Of a stretch of 32,075 bases of DNA, positions 5,980 to 13,386 are shown in pieces. The notes beneath the pieces were generated by a model. That model worked only from the letters and a program-made list of their open reading frames with translations. It was not told the origin of the DNA and did not search any database. Source of the DNA: Phenylobacterium sp. (lineage in GTDB: Bacteria; Pseudomonadota; Alphaproteobacteria; Caulobacterales; Caulobacteraceae); the NCBI RefSeq assembly GCF_025934275.1, contig NZ_JAICYI010000042.1, positions 1-32,075 of the forward strand. The letters run 5' to 3'. The translations under genes were made by a program, and so were the position numbers. The number at the start of each line of letters is the position of its first letter. Within the stretch, counting starts at the first letter, position 1.

Positions 5980-7517
5980 ACGGCGCCGACGCCCTGATCG
6001 CCACCTTCGTCGCCAACGAGGTGACCGCCTGCTTCGCCAACCCCGGCACTTCGGAGATGCAGTTCGTCTCCGCGCTCGACCGCAATCCGCAGATGCGGCC
6101 GGTGCTCTGCCTGTTCGAGGGCGTCGCCACCGGCGCGGCCGACGGCTACGGCCGCATGGCCGAACGGCCGGCCTGCACCCTGCTGCACCTCGGACCCGGC
6201 TACGGCAACGGGATCGCCAACCTGCACAACGCCCGGCGCGCCTTCACCCCGATCGTCAACGTGATCGGCGACCACGCCACCTACCACCGCCGGTACGACG
6301 CGCCGCTCAACTCGGACATCGCCACCCTGGTGAAGCCCAACTCGCTGTGGGCCAGGTCCGTGGAGAGCCCCGACGAGGTGGCCGGCATGGCCGCCGAGGC
6401 GGTGGCCGCGAGCCTGACGCCGCCCTGCGGGCCCGTCGCCCTGATCCTGCCGGCCGACTCGGCCTGGCTGGAGACCAGGAGCGCGCCGGTCATGGCCCAG
6501 AAGCCCGCGCGCCCCGCCCCCAAGGGCGACGCCGTCGAGTCCGCGGCCCGCGCCGTCAGGGCGGCGAAGAAGCCCGTCGTGCTGATCGGCGGCCAGGCCT
6601 GCCGCGCCGATGGCCTGAAAGAGGCGGCGCGCCTGCAGGCGGTCGGCGTCCAGGTGTTCGCCGACACCTTCGTCGCCCGCCAGCCGCGCGGCGCCGGCCA
6701 CTACGCGCCGCGCCGGATGCAGTACTTCGGCGAGGCGGCGCTCGCCGAGCTCGAGGGCGTCGACCTGATGGTCTACGCCGGCGCCACCCAGCCGGTCGCC
6801 TTCTTCGCCTATCCGAACCGGCCGAGCGTGCTGGTGCCCGAGGGCTGCCGGACGCTTTCGCTCGCCGACCGCGCGGAGGATGCGGTCGCGGCCCTCGCCG
6901 CGCTCGCCGACGCGCTTGGCGCGCCGAAGCAAGGCCCTGCCCAGCCGCTGTCGAAGCCGGACGCCGCGCCCTCGGGACCCTTGAGCCCGCAGCTCGCCGG
7001 GATCTCCTTCGCCCGCCACCTGCCGGAAGGCGCCATCGTCTGCGACGACTCCGTCACCTCCGGCGGCGGGATCGCGGTGCCGGCGATGACCGCCGCGCCG
7101 CACGAGGTGCTGGCGCTGACCGGCGGGGCGATCGGGGCGGGCCTGCCGCTCGCGGTGGGCGCCGCCGTCGCCTGTCCTGACCGCAAGGTGGTGTCGCTGA
7201 ACGGCGACGGGGCGGCGATGTACACGGTGCAGGCGCTCTGGACCATGGCGCGCGAGAACCTCGACGTCACCGCCGTGGTGTTCGCCAACAACACCTACCG
7301 CATCCTCAACATCGAGATGATGCGCACCGGCGCGGGCCAGGCCGGGCCGCAGGCCGCCAAGCTGCTCGAGCTCGGCGATCCGGCCATCGACTGGACCTCG
7401 CTCGCCAAGGGGCTCGGGCTCCCGGCCGTCCGCTGCGACACCGCCGAGTCGTTCGAGACCGCCTTCGCCGGCGCCATGGCGCAGCGCGGCCCGACGTTCA
7501 TCGAGGCGGCGATCTAG
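5976..7517 (+). CDS. ThDP-dependent enzyme of the acetolactate synthase / benzoylformate decarboxylase type
   Basis: A 513-residue protein with the three domains of the POX/ALS family. The N-terminal pyrimidine-binding domain has NPGTSE at 22-27 and the catalytic glutamate in FEGVATGAADGYGRM (Glu48). The C-terminal pyrophosphate-binding domain has the GDG...NN motif (GDGAAMYTVQALWTM, then NNTY) at about 410-440. It is shorter than biosynthetic acetolactate synthase (about 570-590) and closer in length to benzoylformate decarboxylase, and no small regulatory subunit gene is present, so a role in isoleucine/valine synthesis is unlikely even though such proteins are often named acetolactate synthase. 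Being coupled to an aromatic-acid CoA ligase suggests a lyase or decarboxylase acting in the same aromatic pathway. A strong terminator follows immediately. Confidence 0.8.
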   Translation: MNGADALIATFVANEVTACFANPGTSEMQFVSALDRNPQMRPVLCLFEGVATGAADGYGRMAERPACTLLHLGPGYGNGIANLHNARRAFTPIVNVIGDHATYHRRYDAPLNSDIATLVKPNSLWARSVESPDEVAGMAAEAVAASLTPPCGPVALILPADSAWLETRSAPVMAQKPARPAPKGDAVESAARAVRAAKKPVVLIGGQACRADGLKEAARLQAVGVQVFADTFVARQPRGAGHYAPRRMQYFGEAALAELEGVDLMVYAGATQPVAFFAYPNRPSVLVPEGCRTLSLADRAEDAVAALAALADALGAPKQGPAQPLSKPDAAPSGPLSPQLAGISFARHLPEGAIVCDDSVTSGGGIAVPAMTAAPHEVLALTGGAIGAGLPLAVGAAVACPDRKVVSLNGDGAAMYTVQALWTMARENLDVTAVVFANNTYRILNIEMMRTGAGQAGPQAAKLLELGDPAIDWTSLAKGLGLPAVRCDTAESFETAFAGAMAQRGPTFIEAAI

Positions 7518-7522
7518 CAGAA

Positions 7523-7548
7523 AGGCCCGCGGGCGAACCCGCGGGCCT
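7523..7548. terminator. Bidirectional hairpin terminator
   Basis: AGGCCCGCGGG and CCCGCGGGCCT form a perfect 11-bp stem around CGAA, 5 bp after the ThDP gene stop and 26 bp past the end of the converging minus-strand gene. The T tract is short on both sides (GGTCTTT on plus, CTGC on minus), so termination may be only partly intrinsic. Confidence 0.7.
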
Positions 7549-7574
7549 CGGTCTTTGACAATCCGAAGCTTGGC

Positions 7575-8903
7575 TCAGCTCGTCTTGTTGCCGGGCAGCT
7601 GGCAGCCGCCGGTGAACCGGCAGCCCGTCGCCGCCACGGCCGCGACCGTCGGGGCCGTGTTGTACTCGATCATGTAGCCGGGCAGCCCGTCGGAGCAGGC
7701 CACCTCCACGAGGATGGTGCCCTTCTGGGTCTTGGCCGCCAGCCTGGCGTTGGAGACCGTGCAGGTCTTCTGGTTGAACTTGCGCAGATCCTCGGTGAGG
7801 CCCGCGTAGTTCGGCTTGCCGAGGCTGCACTTGTAGCCGGCGGCCAGCGCGCGGCCGCAGTCCAGCACCTGGCCCTTGCCGGTCGGCGGGAACAGGCCCA
7901 CCGCGCTCTCGCCGTTGGCGCAGAGCAGCTCGACCGCCTCGTCGTTACCCTTCATCGGGAACTCGGCGTACTTGGTCACCTGGCAGCTGGAGCCGGAGTT
8001 CTTGGCGAGCTTGGTGTAGAGCGCCGCCTCGTCCGACTCCGCCCGACGGCTGTCGGTGAGCTGGCAGCCGCCCAGGATGTTGACCGCGTGCGCGCAGTCC
8101 CAGCTCTGGGCGAGCGCGCCCTTGGCGACCTTGTACACGTAGCCCTTGCCGTCCTGGCAGGAGGTCTCGTAGTAGTCCGCCCCGTCCTGAGCGGTGCCCA
8201 CGAAGCGGCGGTCCTTCACGACGCAGTTGTTCTTCGCCGCCTGGACGTAGCGGTCGATGACGCCGAGCCGGGCCGTCCGGTCGGTGAGGGTGCACTTGAT
8301 GTTGCCGCCGGCCTCGTCGAAGTTCAGGCAATTCTGCGCCTGGACGGGCTTGCTGGCGTCGAACGGCGCGGAGCCGATGACCACGTAGCCCGTGCCCTCC
8401 TGGCAGGCGACCTCGAAGTAGCTCTGGGTCTTGGTGTGGCCGATGCCGCGCGCCTGGGTCGGGGTGCACTGCGCCCCGGCCTTGGCGACCGCTGCGCCGA
8501 CCACCGCCTTCGGGTCGCTGTTGCCCGGCAGGAGGCAAGGCAGCGGCGGCGGCTTGCTGGGATCAGGCGGCGTGTCCGCCTCGATGCAGCTGTAGGCCTC
8601 CGGCGCGCCGCCCATCGCGGCCTGCAGGACGTAGCCCATCTGCCCCGGCTGGCAGGCCACCTCGTAGAAGCTCATCGCGGGCTTGCCGGCCTTCTTGTCC
8701 TCGGCGGTCTTGCCGACGAAGCGGGCGTCGCTCACCTGGCAGTTCAGGCCCGCGGCCTGGACCAGCGCCGGCGCCTCGGCCATGCCCTGCTTGCGTTCGG
8801 CGGCGCTCACCTTCGGCGCGTCCTTGGGCGCCGAGATCACCGTCGCTGGCGCCAGCGCCGCGACGAGCAGGGCCGCGGCCAGCCCCAATACCTTTGGCCT
8901 CAT
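7575..8903 (-). CDS. Secreted protein with five repeated four-cysteine modules
   Basis: A 442-residue protein with a Sec signal peptide (about 1-25, ending VISA-PKD). The mature part carries exactly 20 cysteines in five consecutive sets of four: 55/84/106/123, 146/167/192/204, 227/249/270/280, 307/328/349/359 and 381/403/428/434. Each module runs C-x-V...R-x-x-G...(Y/V)E-x-x-C-x-x-G-x-GY...C...C and is about 75-90 residues long, so the protein is an internal tandem repeat probably held by two disulfides per module in the periplasm. No function is recognised. The start at 8903 rather than 8942 gives a clean signal peptide and an AGGAG site 11 bp upstream. It is transcribed alone, divergent from a YbjN-like secreted protein and converging on the ThDP gene. 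Confidence 0.8.
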   Translation of the reverse strand: MRPKVLGLAAALLVAALAPATVISAPKDAPKVSAAERKQGMAEAPALVQAAGLNCQVSDARFVGKTAEDKKAGKPAMSFYEVACQPGQMGYVLQAAMGGAPEAYSCIEADTPPDPSKPPPLPCLLPGNSDPKAVVGAAVAKAGAQCTPTQARGIGHTKTQSYFEVACQEGTGYVVIGSAPFDASKPVQAQNCLNFDEAGGNIKCTLTDRTARLGVIDRYVQAAKNNCVVKDRRFVGTAQDGADYYETSCQDGKGYVYKVAKGALAQSWDCAHAVNILGGCQLTDSRRAESDEAALYTKLAKNSGSSCQVTKYAEFPMKGNDEAVELLCANGESAVGLFPPTGKGQVLDCGRALAAGYKCSLGKPNYAGLTEDLRKFNQKTCTVSNARLAAKTQKGTILVEVACSDGLPGYMIEYNTAPTVAAVAATGCRFTGGCQLPGNKTS

Positions 8904-9132
8904 AGTCGGAAGTTCTCCTGGGTGGAATCCTTTGCGGCGCACATAAGCCCCGCGATCAGCGCGGGGTCAAGTTGGGCCACAATATCGGCCGAACTTTGGC
9001 GCAGTTACAAGGGCTTAGGAACCGAAACAACGCAACTCTACCGTTTGATCGCGTTCACCCTGAACAAGCTCACGCTACGCAAGCCGGACGGTCACGCTCG
9101 CGCCAAAGTCATCGGGCTGCTAACGCGGCGTG
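8904..9132. other. Divergent intergenic region
   Basis: This 229-bp gap must hold promoters for the cysteine-module protein and the YbjN-like protein. The only clear structure is a hairpin at 8948-8966 (CCCCGC, 7-base loop, GCGGGG). It is noticeably less GC-rich than the flanking genes; no convincing promoter pair was identified. Confidence 0.4.
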
Positions 9133-9699
9133 ATGATCCGCAAGACCGTCCCGATCGCCCTCGCACTCGCCGTGCTCGCGCCGGCCACACTCGCCAAACC
9201 CTCTGCGAAGCCGACCGCGAAGCCGCCGACCGCGCCGAAAGCCGCCGCGCTCCGGCCGCGCGTCGCCTCATCCGGGGGCTTCGACACCGGCGACCCCGCG
9301 AACCTGGTCAGCCTGCTCAGCGGCGCGGGCGCGAAGGCGCAGATCGCCAAGCGCGACTCCGACGCGGTGCTGGTCAGCGTGACCTCTCCGGCCGCCAACT
9401 TCTCGGCCCAGTTCGCCCAGTGCGACGCGGTCGGCAAGGGCTGCAAGGCGGTGCTGTTCGACACCCAGTCGCAAGGCTCGCCTTCGATGGCCCAGCTCAA
9501 CGGCTACAACCAGGCCTCCGCCCTGTGCCGCGGCTACATGGACAAGGCCGGCAAGGCGCATGTGACCATGTCGCTCCTGCTTTATCCCGACGACACGCGC
9601 GCCCACGCGGTCACGGCGCTGGCGGCCTGGCAGGGCTGCATCGGCGACTTCACGAACTTCTCGAAGAACCCCGTCGCGTACCTCGCGGCAGCCCCCTGA
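9133..9699 (+). CDS. Secreted YbjN-domain protein
   Basis: A 188-residue protein with a signal peptide (MIRKTVPIALALAVLAPATLA) followed by a Lys/Pro/Ala-rich linker to about 45. The rest resembles the YbjN fold: a predicted alpha-beta unit (NLVSLLSGAGAKAQIAKRDS), a segment with two cysteines (FAQCDAVGKGC), and the helical LCRGYMDKAGKAHVTMSLLL followed by WQGCIGDF. YbjN proteins are small type III secretion chaperone-like folds of unclear function; exported alphaproteobacterial versions have none assigned. ATG 9133 is chosen over an immediately preceding GTG; neither has a strong ribosome binding site. It converges on the flavoprotein gene with only 2 bp between stop codons. Confidence 0.6.
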   Translation: MIRKTVPIALALAVLAPATLAKPSAKPTAKPPTAPKAAALRPRVASSGGFDTGDPANLVSLLSGAGAKAQIAKRDSDAVLVSVTSPAANFSAQFAQCDAVGKGCKAVLFDTQSQGSPSMAQLNGYNQASALCRGYMDKAGKAHVTMSLLLYPDDTRAHAVTALAAWQGCIGDFTNFSKNPVAYLAAAP

Positions 9700-9701
9700 G
9701 C

Positions 9702-10685
9702 TCAGGCAGGCTGCGGCGCGCGCACGCGGAAAGCCTGCGCCTTGTCGAGGGCGGCCTCGGCCTCGCTGAGGATCCGCCGCACGATCTCGCCGGCCGGGAC
9801 CACGTCGTGGATGCCGCCGGCCGACTGGCCCATGGCGAACGCCGAGCTGTCCGCATCCAACCCCTCGACCTGGCCGCTGATGCCGCCCATGACGCCGGCG
9901 CGTGACGACAGCATCGCCTGCTGCGGGAACGGCTGGATGTCGGCCGGCCGGCGCTCCCAGTCCTCGACATAGGGGTTCTTCTTCACCCGCATCGGCTTGC
10001 CGGAGTAGCAGCGGGTCCTGACCGTATCCTCGTCGGACGCCTCGAGGATCACGTCACGGTACATCTGGCCGGCGTGGGCTTCCTGGCTGGCGATGAAGCG
10101 GGTGCCCATCCAGACGCCCACCGCGCCGAGGCAGAGCGCCGCCGCGAGCCCCCGCCCGTCGTAGAGGCCGCCGGCCGCGACCACCGGCACCTTCACCGTC
10201 TCCACCGCCTGGGCCACCAGCGGCATGGTGCCGACCAGACCGGTATGCCCGCCGCCCTCGCCGCCCTGGCAGATCACCGCATCGCAGCCGGCCTGCTCGG
10301 CCTTCACGGCGTGCTTCACCGCCCCGCAGACCACCATCACCTTCAGGCCGGCGGTCTTCAGCTTCTCCAGGATCGGCATGGGCACGCCCAACCCCGCCAC
10401 GAACGACGAGGCGCCCTCCTCGATGATCACGTCGACGCTCGCGAGCAGGCTGTCGGGCGAGGCGGCCAGCAGGTCGACGCCGAACGGCTTGTCGGTGAGC
10501 TTGCGCACGGTGCGCATCTGCTCACGGATGAAGTCGGGGCCGCGGCCCGCCATGCCGAGCACCCCGTAGCCGCCGGCGTTCGAGACTGCGGCGGCGAGCT
10601 CCGCGTAGGACACGCCGCCCATGCCGGCCAGCATGATCGGATGCTTCACGCCCAGGAGATCGCAGAGCGGGGTGCGCAGGGACAT
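9702..10685 (-). CDS. Nitronate monooxygenase-family FMN enzyme
   Basis: A 327-residue TIM-barrel flavoprotein. The N-terminus (TPLCDLLGVKHPIMLAGMGG) and a run from CQGGEGGGHTG to VVAAGGLYDGRGLAAAL and GVWMGTRFIAS are the FMN- and phosphate-binding segments of the nitronate monooxygenase / 2-nitropropane dioxygenase family, which oxidises propionate-3-nitronate and related nitronates; some members are instead NADH:quinone reductases or enoyl reductases. The histidine in GGHTG is at the place of the catalytic base. The start at 10685 follows a GGAGGAC site about 7 bp upstream; the frame stays open far upstream through the antisense of the SDR gene, which is not part of it. It is the last gene of a minus-strand run, 68 bp after the SDR gene. 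Confidence 0.85.
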   Translation of the reverse strand: MSLRTPLCDLLGVKHPIMLAGMGGVSYAELAAAVSNAGGYGVLGMAGRGPDFIREQMRTVRKLTDKPFGVDLLAASPDSLLASVDVIIEEGASSFVAGLGVPMPILEKLKTAGLKVMVVCGAVKHAVKAEQAGCDAVICQGGEGGGHTGLVGTMPLVAQAVETVKVPVVAAGGLYDGRGLAAALCLGAVGVWMGTRFIASQEAHAGQMYRDVILEASDEDTVRTRCYSGKPMRVKKNPYVEDWERRPADIQPFPQQAMLSSRAGVMGGISGQVEGLDADSSAFAMGQSAGGIHDVVPAGEIVRRILSEAEAALDKAQAFRVRAPQPA

Positions 10686-10753
10686 CGGCCGTCCTCCGGT
10701 TTTCGCCAGGATGTCAAAGGCCCGCGTCCAAGGGAACCGTGACGCGAGGTCAG

Positions 10754-11536
10754 TCAGAAAATCGCGTAGCCGCCGTCGATCAGGAAGCTGTCGCCGGTGT
10801 GGAAACTCGACGCGTCGGAGGCCAGGTAGACGGCGATGCCGCCGAAGTCCTCGGGCTCGCCCCAGCGCCGGAACGGCACGCGACGGATCACCTGCTCGGT
10901 GAACTTCTCGTTGCCCTGCGCGCCCTGCGTCATGTCGGTGGCGATCCAGCCGGGCAGCACGGCGTTGGCCCGCACGCCGTATCGCGCATGCTCGACCGCG
11001 ATCGCCCGGATCATCGAGATCACCGCGCCCTTGGTGGAGGCGTAGGCCTCGTTGCGCGCCGCGCCGTCGATCGCCGACAGCGAGGAGGTGACCACGAGCG
11101 AGCCGCCACGGTCGCCCTTCTCCGCTCGCTCCACCATGTGCTTGCAGGCCTCGCGGAAGGTGAAGAACACGCCGTCGAGGTTGACCGAGAGCACCCGGCG
11201 ATAGGTGTCCGTCGAGAACTCCGCGAACGAACGCGCGCCGCCGCCGACGCCCGCGTTGGCGATCACCGTATCGACGCGGCCCAGCTTGGCGACCGCCTCG
11301 CGCATCCCATCGGCGACCTGCCGCTCGTCGGCGACATCGACCTTCTGCGCGAGCACGTTTCGCCCGTGGGCCTTCAGCTGCTCGGTCGCGGCGGCGTTCT
11401 TGGCCTCGTTGGTCCCCCAGATGGCCACGTCCGCGCCGGCCTGTGCGAGGGCCTCGGCCATGCCGAGCCCGATGCCTGAGTTGCCGCCGGTGACCAGCGC
11501 CACCTTCCCGGTCAGATCGAACGGCTTGTATGCCAT
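10754..11536 (-). CDS. Short-chain dehydrogenase/reductase
   Basis: A 260-residue classical SDR. It has the dinucleotide-binding TGGNSGIG at 16-23, the structural NAG at 94-96, the catalytic serines at 151-152 and YASTK with Tyr165 and Lys169. The sequence after the glycine motif (VAIWGTNEAKN, Thr42/Asn43 rather than an acidic residue) leans toward NADP(H) but is not decisive. The closest named enzymes by general appearance are gluconate 5-dehydrogenase and 3-oxoacyl-ACP reductase type proteins; the substrate is unknown. A GAGGGAG ribosome binding site lies about 10 bp upstream of the ATG. Confidence 0.88.
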   Translation of the reverse strand: MAYKPFDLTGKVALVTGGNSGIGLGMAEALAQAGADVAIWGTNEAKNAAATEQLKAHGRNVLAQKVDVADERQVADGMREAVAKLGRVDTVIANAGVGGGARSFAEFSTDTYRRVLSVNLDGVFFTFREACKHMVERAEKGDRGGSLVVTSSLSAIDGAARNEAYASTKGAVISMIRAIAVEHARYGVRANAVLPGWIATDMTQGAQGNEKFTEQVIRRVPFRRWGEPEDFGGIAVYLASDASSFHTGDSFLIDGGYAIF

Positions 11537-11606
11537 GCCCTGAGGCTCCCTCGCGGAATTTCAAACGCTCGTTGGAAGGGCAAAGGGCCCGGATCGAAGC
11601 GGGCCG

Positions 11607-12413
11607 TCAAGCGCCAGCCGCCGCCTGACGCAGCTGCGCCACAGGCGGGGGCTGCGGCCGCGAGAAGGTGAGCTCCTCGTCCGAGGACAGGTCCTTCACC
11701 AGACGATAGCCCTCGGAATCGAAACCCCTGAGGTCGGCGGCGCGCTCGATGCGGTGATCGATCGCCCAGCGCGCCAGGAGGCCGCGCGCCTTCTTGGCGA
11801 AGAAGGAGATCATCCGCGCCTGGCCATCCTTCTCTTCCAGGAACCGACAGCTCACCACCGGCAGCTTCAGCGCCGCGCGGTCGACGGCGGCGAAATACTC
11901 GCTGCTCGCGCAGTTCACCAGCGTCCGGTCTTTGTGCCCGTGTGCGGCCTCGTTGAGCGCCTGGGAGATCCGGCCGCCCCAGAAGTCGTAAAGGCTATGG
12001 CCCCGGCGGGTCTTCAGGCGCGTGCCCATCTCCAGGCGATAGGGCTGGATGGCGTCGAGCGGGCGGAGCACGCCGTAGAAGCCCGAAAGGATGCGAACGT
12101 GGTCCTGCGCCCAGGCCAGCGCCTTGCGGTCCAGCTCGCGGGCTTTCAACCTCATGTAGACGTCGCCATTGAAGGCGAAGGCCGCCTGCAGGCCCTCTTC
12201 GGAGTCCGGATCGAAGGCCTGGAACCGCTCGCGGTTGAGCTTCGCCAGATTGTCCGACAGCCACATCAGCCGCTTAAGGTCGCGGGCGGTCAGCCGGCGC
12301 GTGGTCTTGGCGAGCTCGGCGGTCTGCTCCGCGAGCTCCGGCTGGGTGAGCGGGGCGGCGGCGGGCGGCGCGGTGAAGTCGAGCGCCTTGGCGGGCGAAA
12401 GGACAATCAGCAT
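11607..12413 (-). CDS. yaaA: YaaA/UPF0246 peroxide-stress protein
   Basis: A 268-residue protein beginning MLIVLSPAKALDF, the family's characteristic start, with RDLKRLMWLSDNLAKLNRERF near 50-70, YRLEMGTRL and LYDFWGGRIS in the middle, and NCASSEYFAAVD and FFAKKARGLLARW toward the end. YaaA limits free iron and oxidative DNA damage during peroxide stress in E. coli and has a DNA-binding fold. The start at 12413 is set by this conserved N-terminus; the open frame upstream of it is antisense to the hydrolase end. There are 43 bp between it and the alpha/beta hydrolase stop, so co-transcription is possible. Confidence 0.92.
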   Translation of the reverse strand: MLIVLSPAKALDFTAPPAAAPLTQPELAEQTAELAKTTRRLTARDLKRLMWLSDNLAKLNRERFQAFDPDSEEGLQAAFAFNGDVYMRLKARELDRKALAWAQDHVRILSGFYGVLRPLDAIQPYRLEMGTRLKTRRGHSLYDFWGGRISQALNEAAHGHKDRTLVNCASSEYFAAVDRAALKLPVVSCRFLEEKDGQARMISFFAKKARGLLARWAIDHRIERAADLRGFDSEGYRLVKDLSSDEELTFSRPQPPPVAQLRQAAAGA

Positions 12414-12456
12414 CGGCCGCAAGCTTTGTTCCAAGCCGCGTCCAAAGCCAAGCGCC

Positions 12457-13386
12457 TCACGCGCGGTTCTGCAGCTCCAGGGTCGCGCGGCGGCAGGCTT
12501 CCGGCTGCTCGAGCCACATCTGGTGCGTGGCGGTCTCGAAGACGATCCGGCGCGCATTCGGCAGCAGGCTCGCCAGCGTCTCGTCGATCACGGCCAGGAA
12601 CGGATAGGACCTGCCGCCCGAGAGCAGCAGGGTGGGCGTGCGAATGGCTCGCACGGCCTCTGGCGCGACTTCCGGGAACAGCTCGCCCGCCGTCAGCATC
12701 ACGTCCCACTCGTGGGCGTCCTTCAGGATCTCGGCGCGGGACTGCGGCGACATCTTGGTCCAGCGCTGTGGATCGCCCGCGCAGTAGTCGATGAACGCGG
12801 CCACGCCCGCCTCTCGTTCACCCTTCAGGAAGGCTGCGCGCATGGGCGCCACCATCCGCGTCTGAATGTCGGCCAGCATGGCCCTGCCGGAGGCCGCCAG
12901 CGGCGCGGGCGCGTGGGCGAGCAGGCTGACCGCCGGGGGCTCGGCAAGCACCATCGTGCGTATCAGCTCCGGCCGGCGAGTCGCCAGGATCAGCGCGGCC
13001 AGCGCGCCATAGGAATGCCCCACGACATGCGCCGGGCCGTCGCAGAGGAGCTCGATCATGCTCGCCAGGTCCAGCGCGTCGGCGACCGCCGAATAGCCCG
13101 CTCCGGCGGTGTTGCGGTTCGGCCAGTTGTAGCGGCGGCTGTAGGCGATGGCGCGGCGCGTCCCGGCGAAGGCCGGCAGCTGGTCGTCCCAGTAGCTGTA
13201 GTCGCTGAGCGACCCGTGCACGAAGATGACCGGCGGCCCCGCGCCGCGCTCGACGTAGGCCAGCCGCAGGCCGTCATCGAGCCGGGCGGTCTCGACCAGG
13301 ACGATCTCGTCCTCGGCCCAGGCAACCGGCGCCAAGACCAGGGCCGCGCCGGCGCCTGCGAGCGCCCGCCGGGTCAGCGCGGCCAT
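12457..13386 (-). CDS. Exported alpha/beta hydrolase
   Basis: A 309-residue protein with a signal sequence (MAALTRRALAGAGAALVLAP, the twin arginine suggesting Tat export) and cleavage near AWA-EDE at about 24. The alpha/beta-hydrolase core shows the oxyanion HG at 57-58 (VIFVHGS), the nucleophile elbow GHSYG (Ser125) and a C-terminal histidine in ATHQMW at about 288. The acidic residue is probably in the SGGRSYPFLAVID stretch. The substrate is unknown; epoxide, lactone and ester hydrolases share this pattern. Its ATG directly abuts the stop of the FAD-dependent dehydrogenase gene (0 bp), so the two are co-translated. Confidence 0.85.
   Translation of the reverse strand: MAALTRRALAGAGAALVLAPVAWAEDEIVLVETARLDDGLRLAYVERGAGPPVIFVHGSLSDYSYWDDQLPAFAGTRRAIAYSRRYNWPNRNTAGAGYSAVADALDLASMIELLCDGPAHVVGHSYGALAALILATRRPELIRTMVLAEPPAVSLLAHAPAPLAASGRAMLADIQTRMVAPMRAAFLKGEREAGVAAFIDYCAGDPQRWTKMSPQSRAEILKDAHEWDVMLTAGELFPEVAPEAVRAIRTPTLLLSGGRSYPFLAVIDETLASLLPNARRIVFETATHQMWLEQPEACRRATLELQNRA

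Noticed and set aside
9049..9075. Second LexA box in the gap before the YbjN-like gene
   Set aside because: GTTCACCCTGAAC there has the wrong spacing and orientation for the GTTC-N7-GTTC site.
8088..9905. 605-codon plus-strand frame
   Set aside because: Mostly antisense to the cysteine-module gene and then out of frame with the YbjN-like gene; shadow of GC-rich codons.
10686..11564. Upstream extension of the flavoprotein frame
   Set aside because: Overlaps the SDR gene in another frame; composition is a shadow, and a clear ATG with GGAGGAC lies at 10685.
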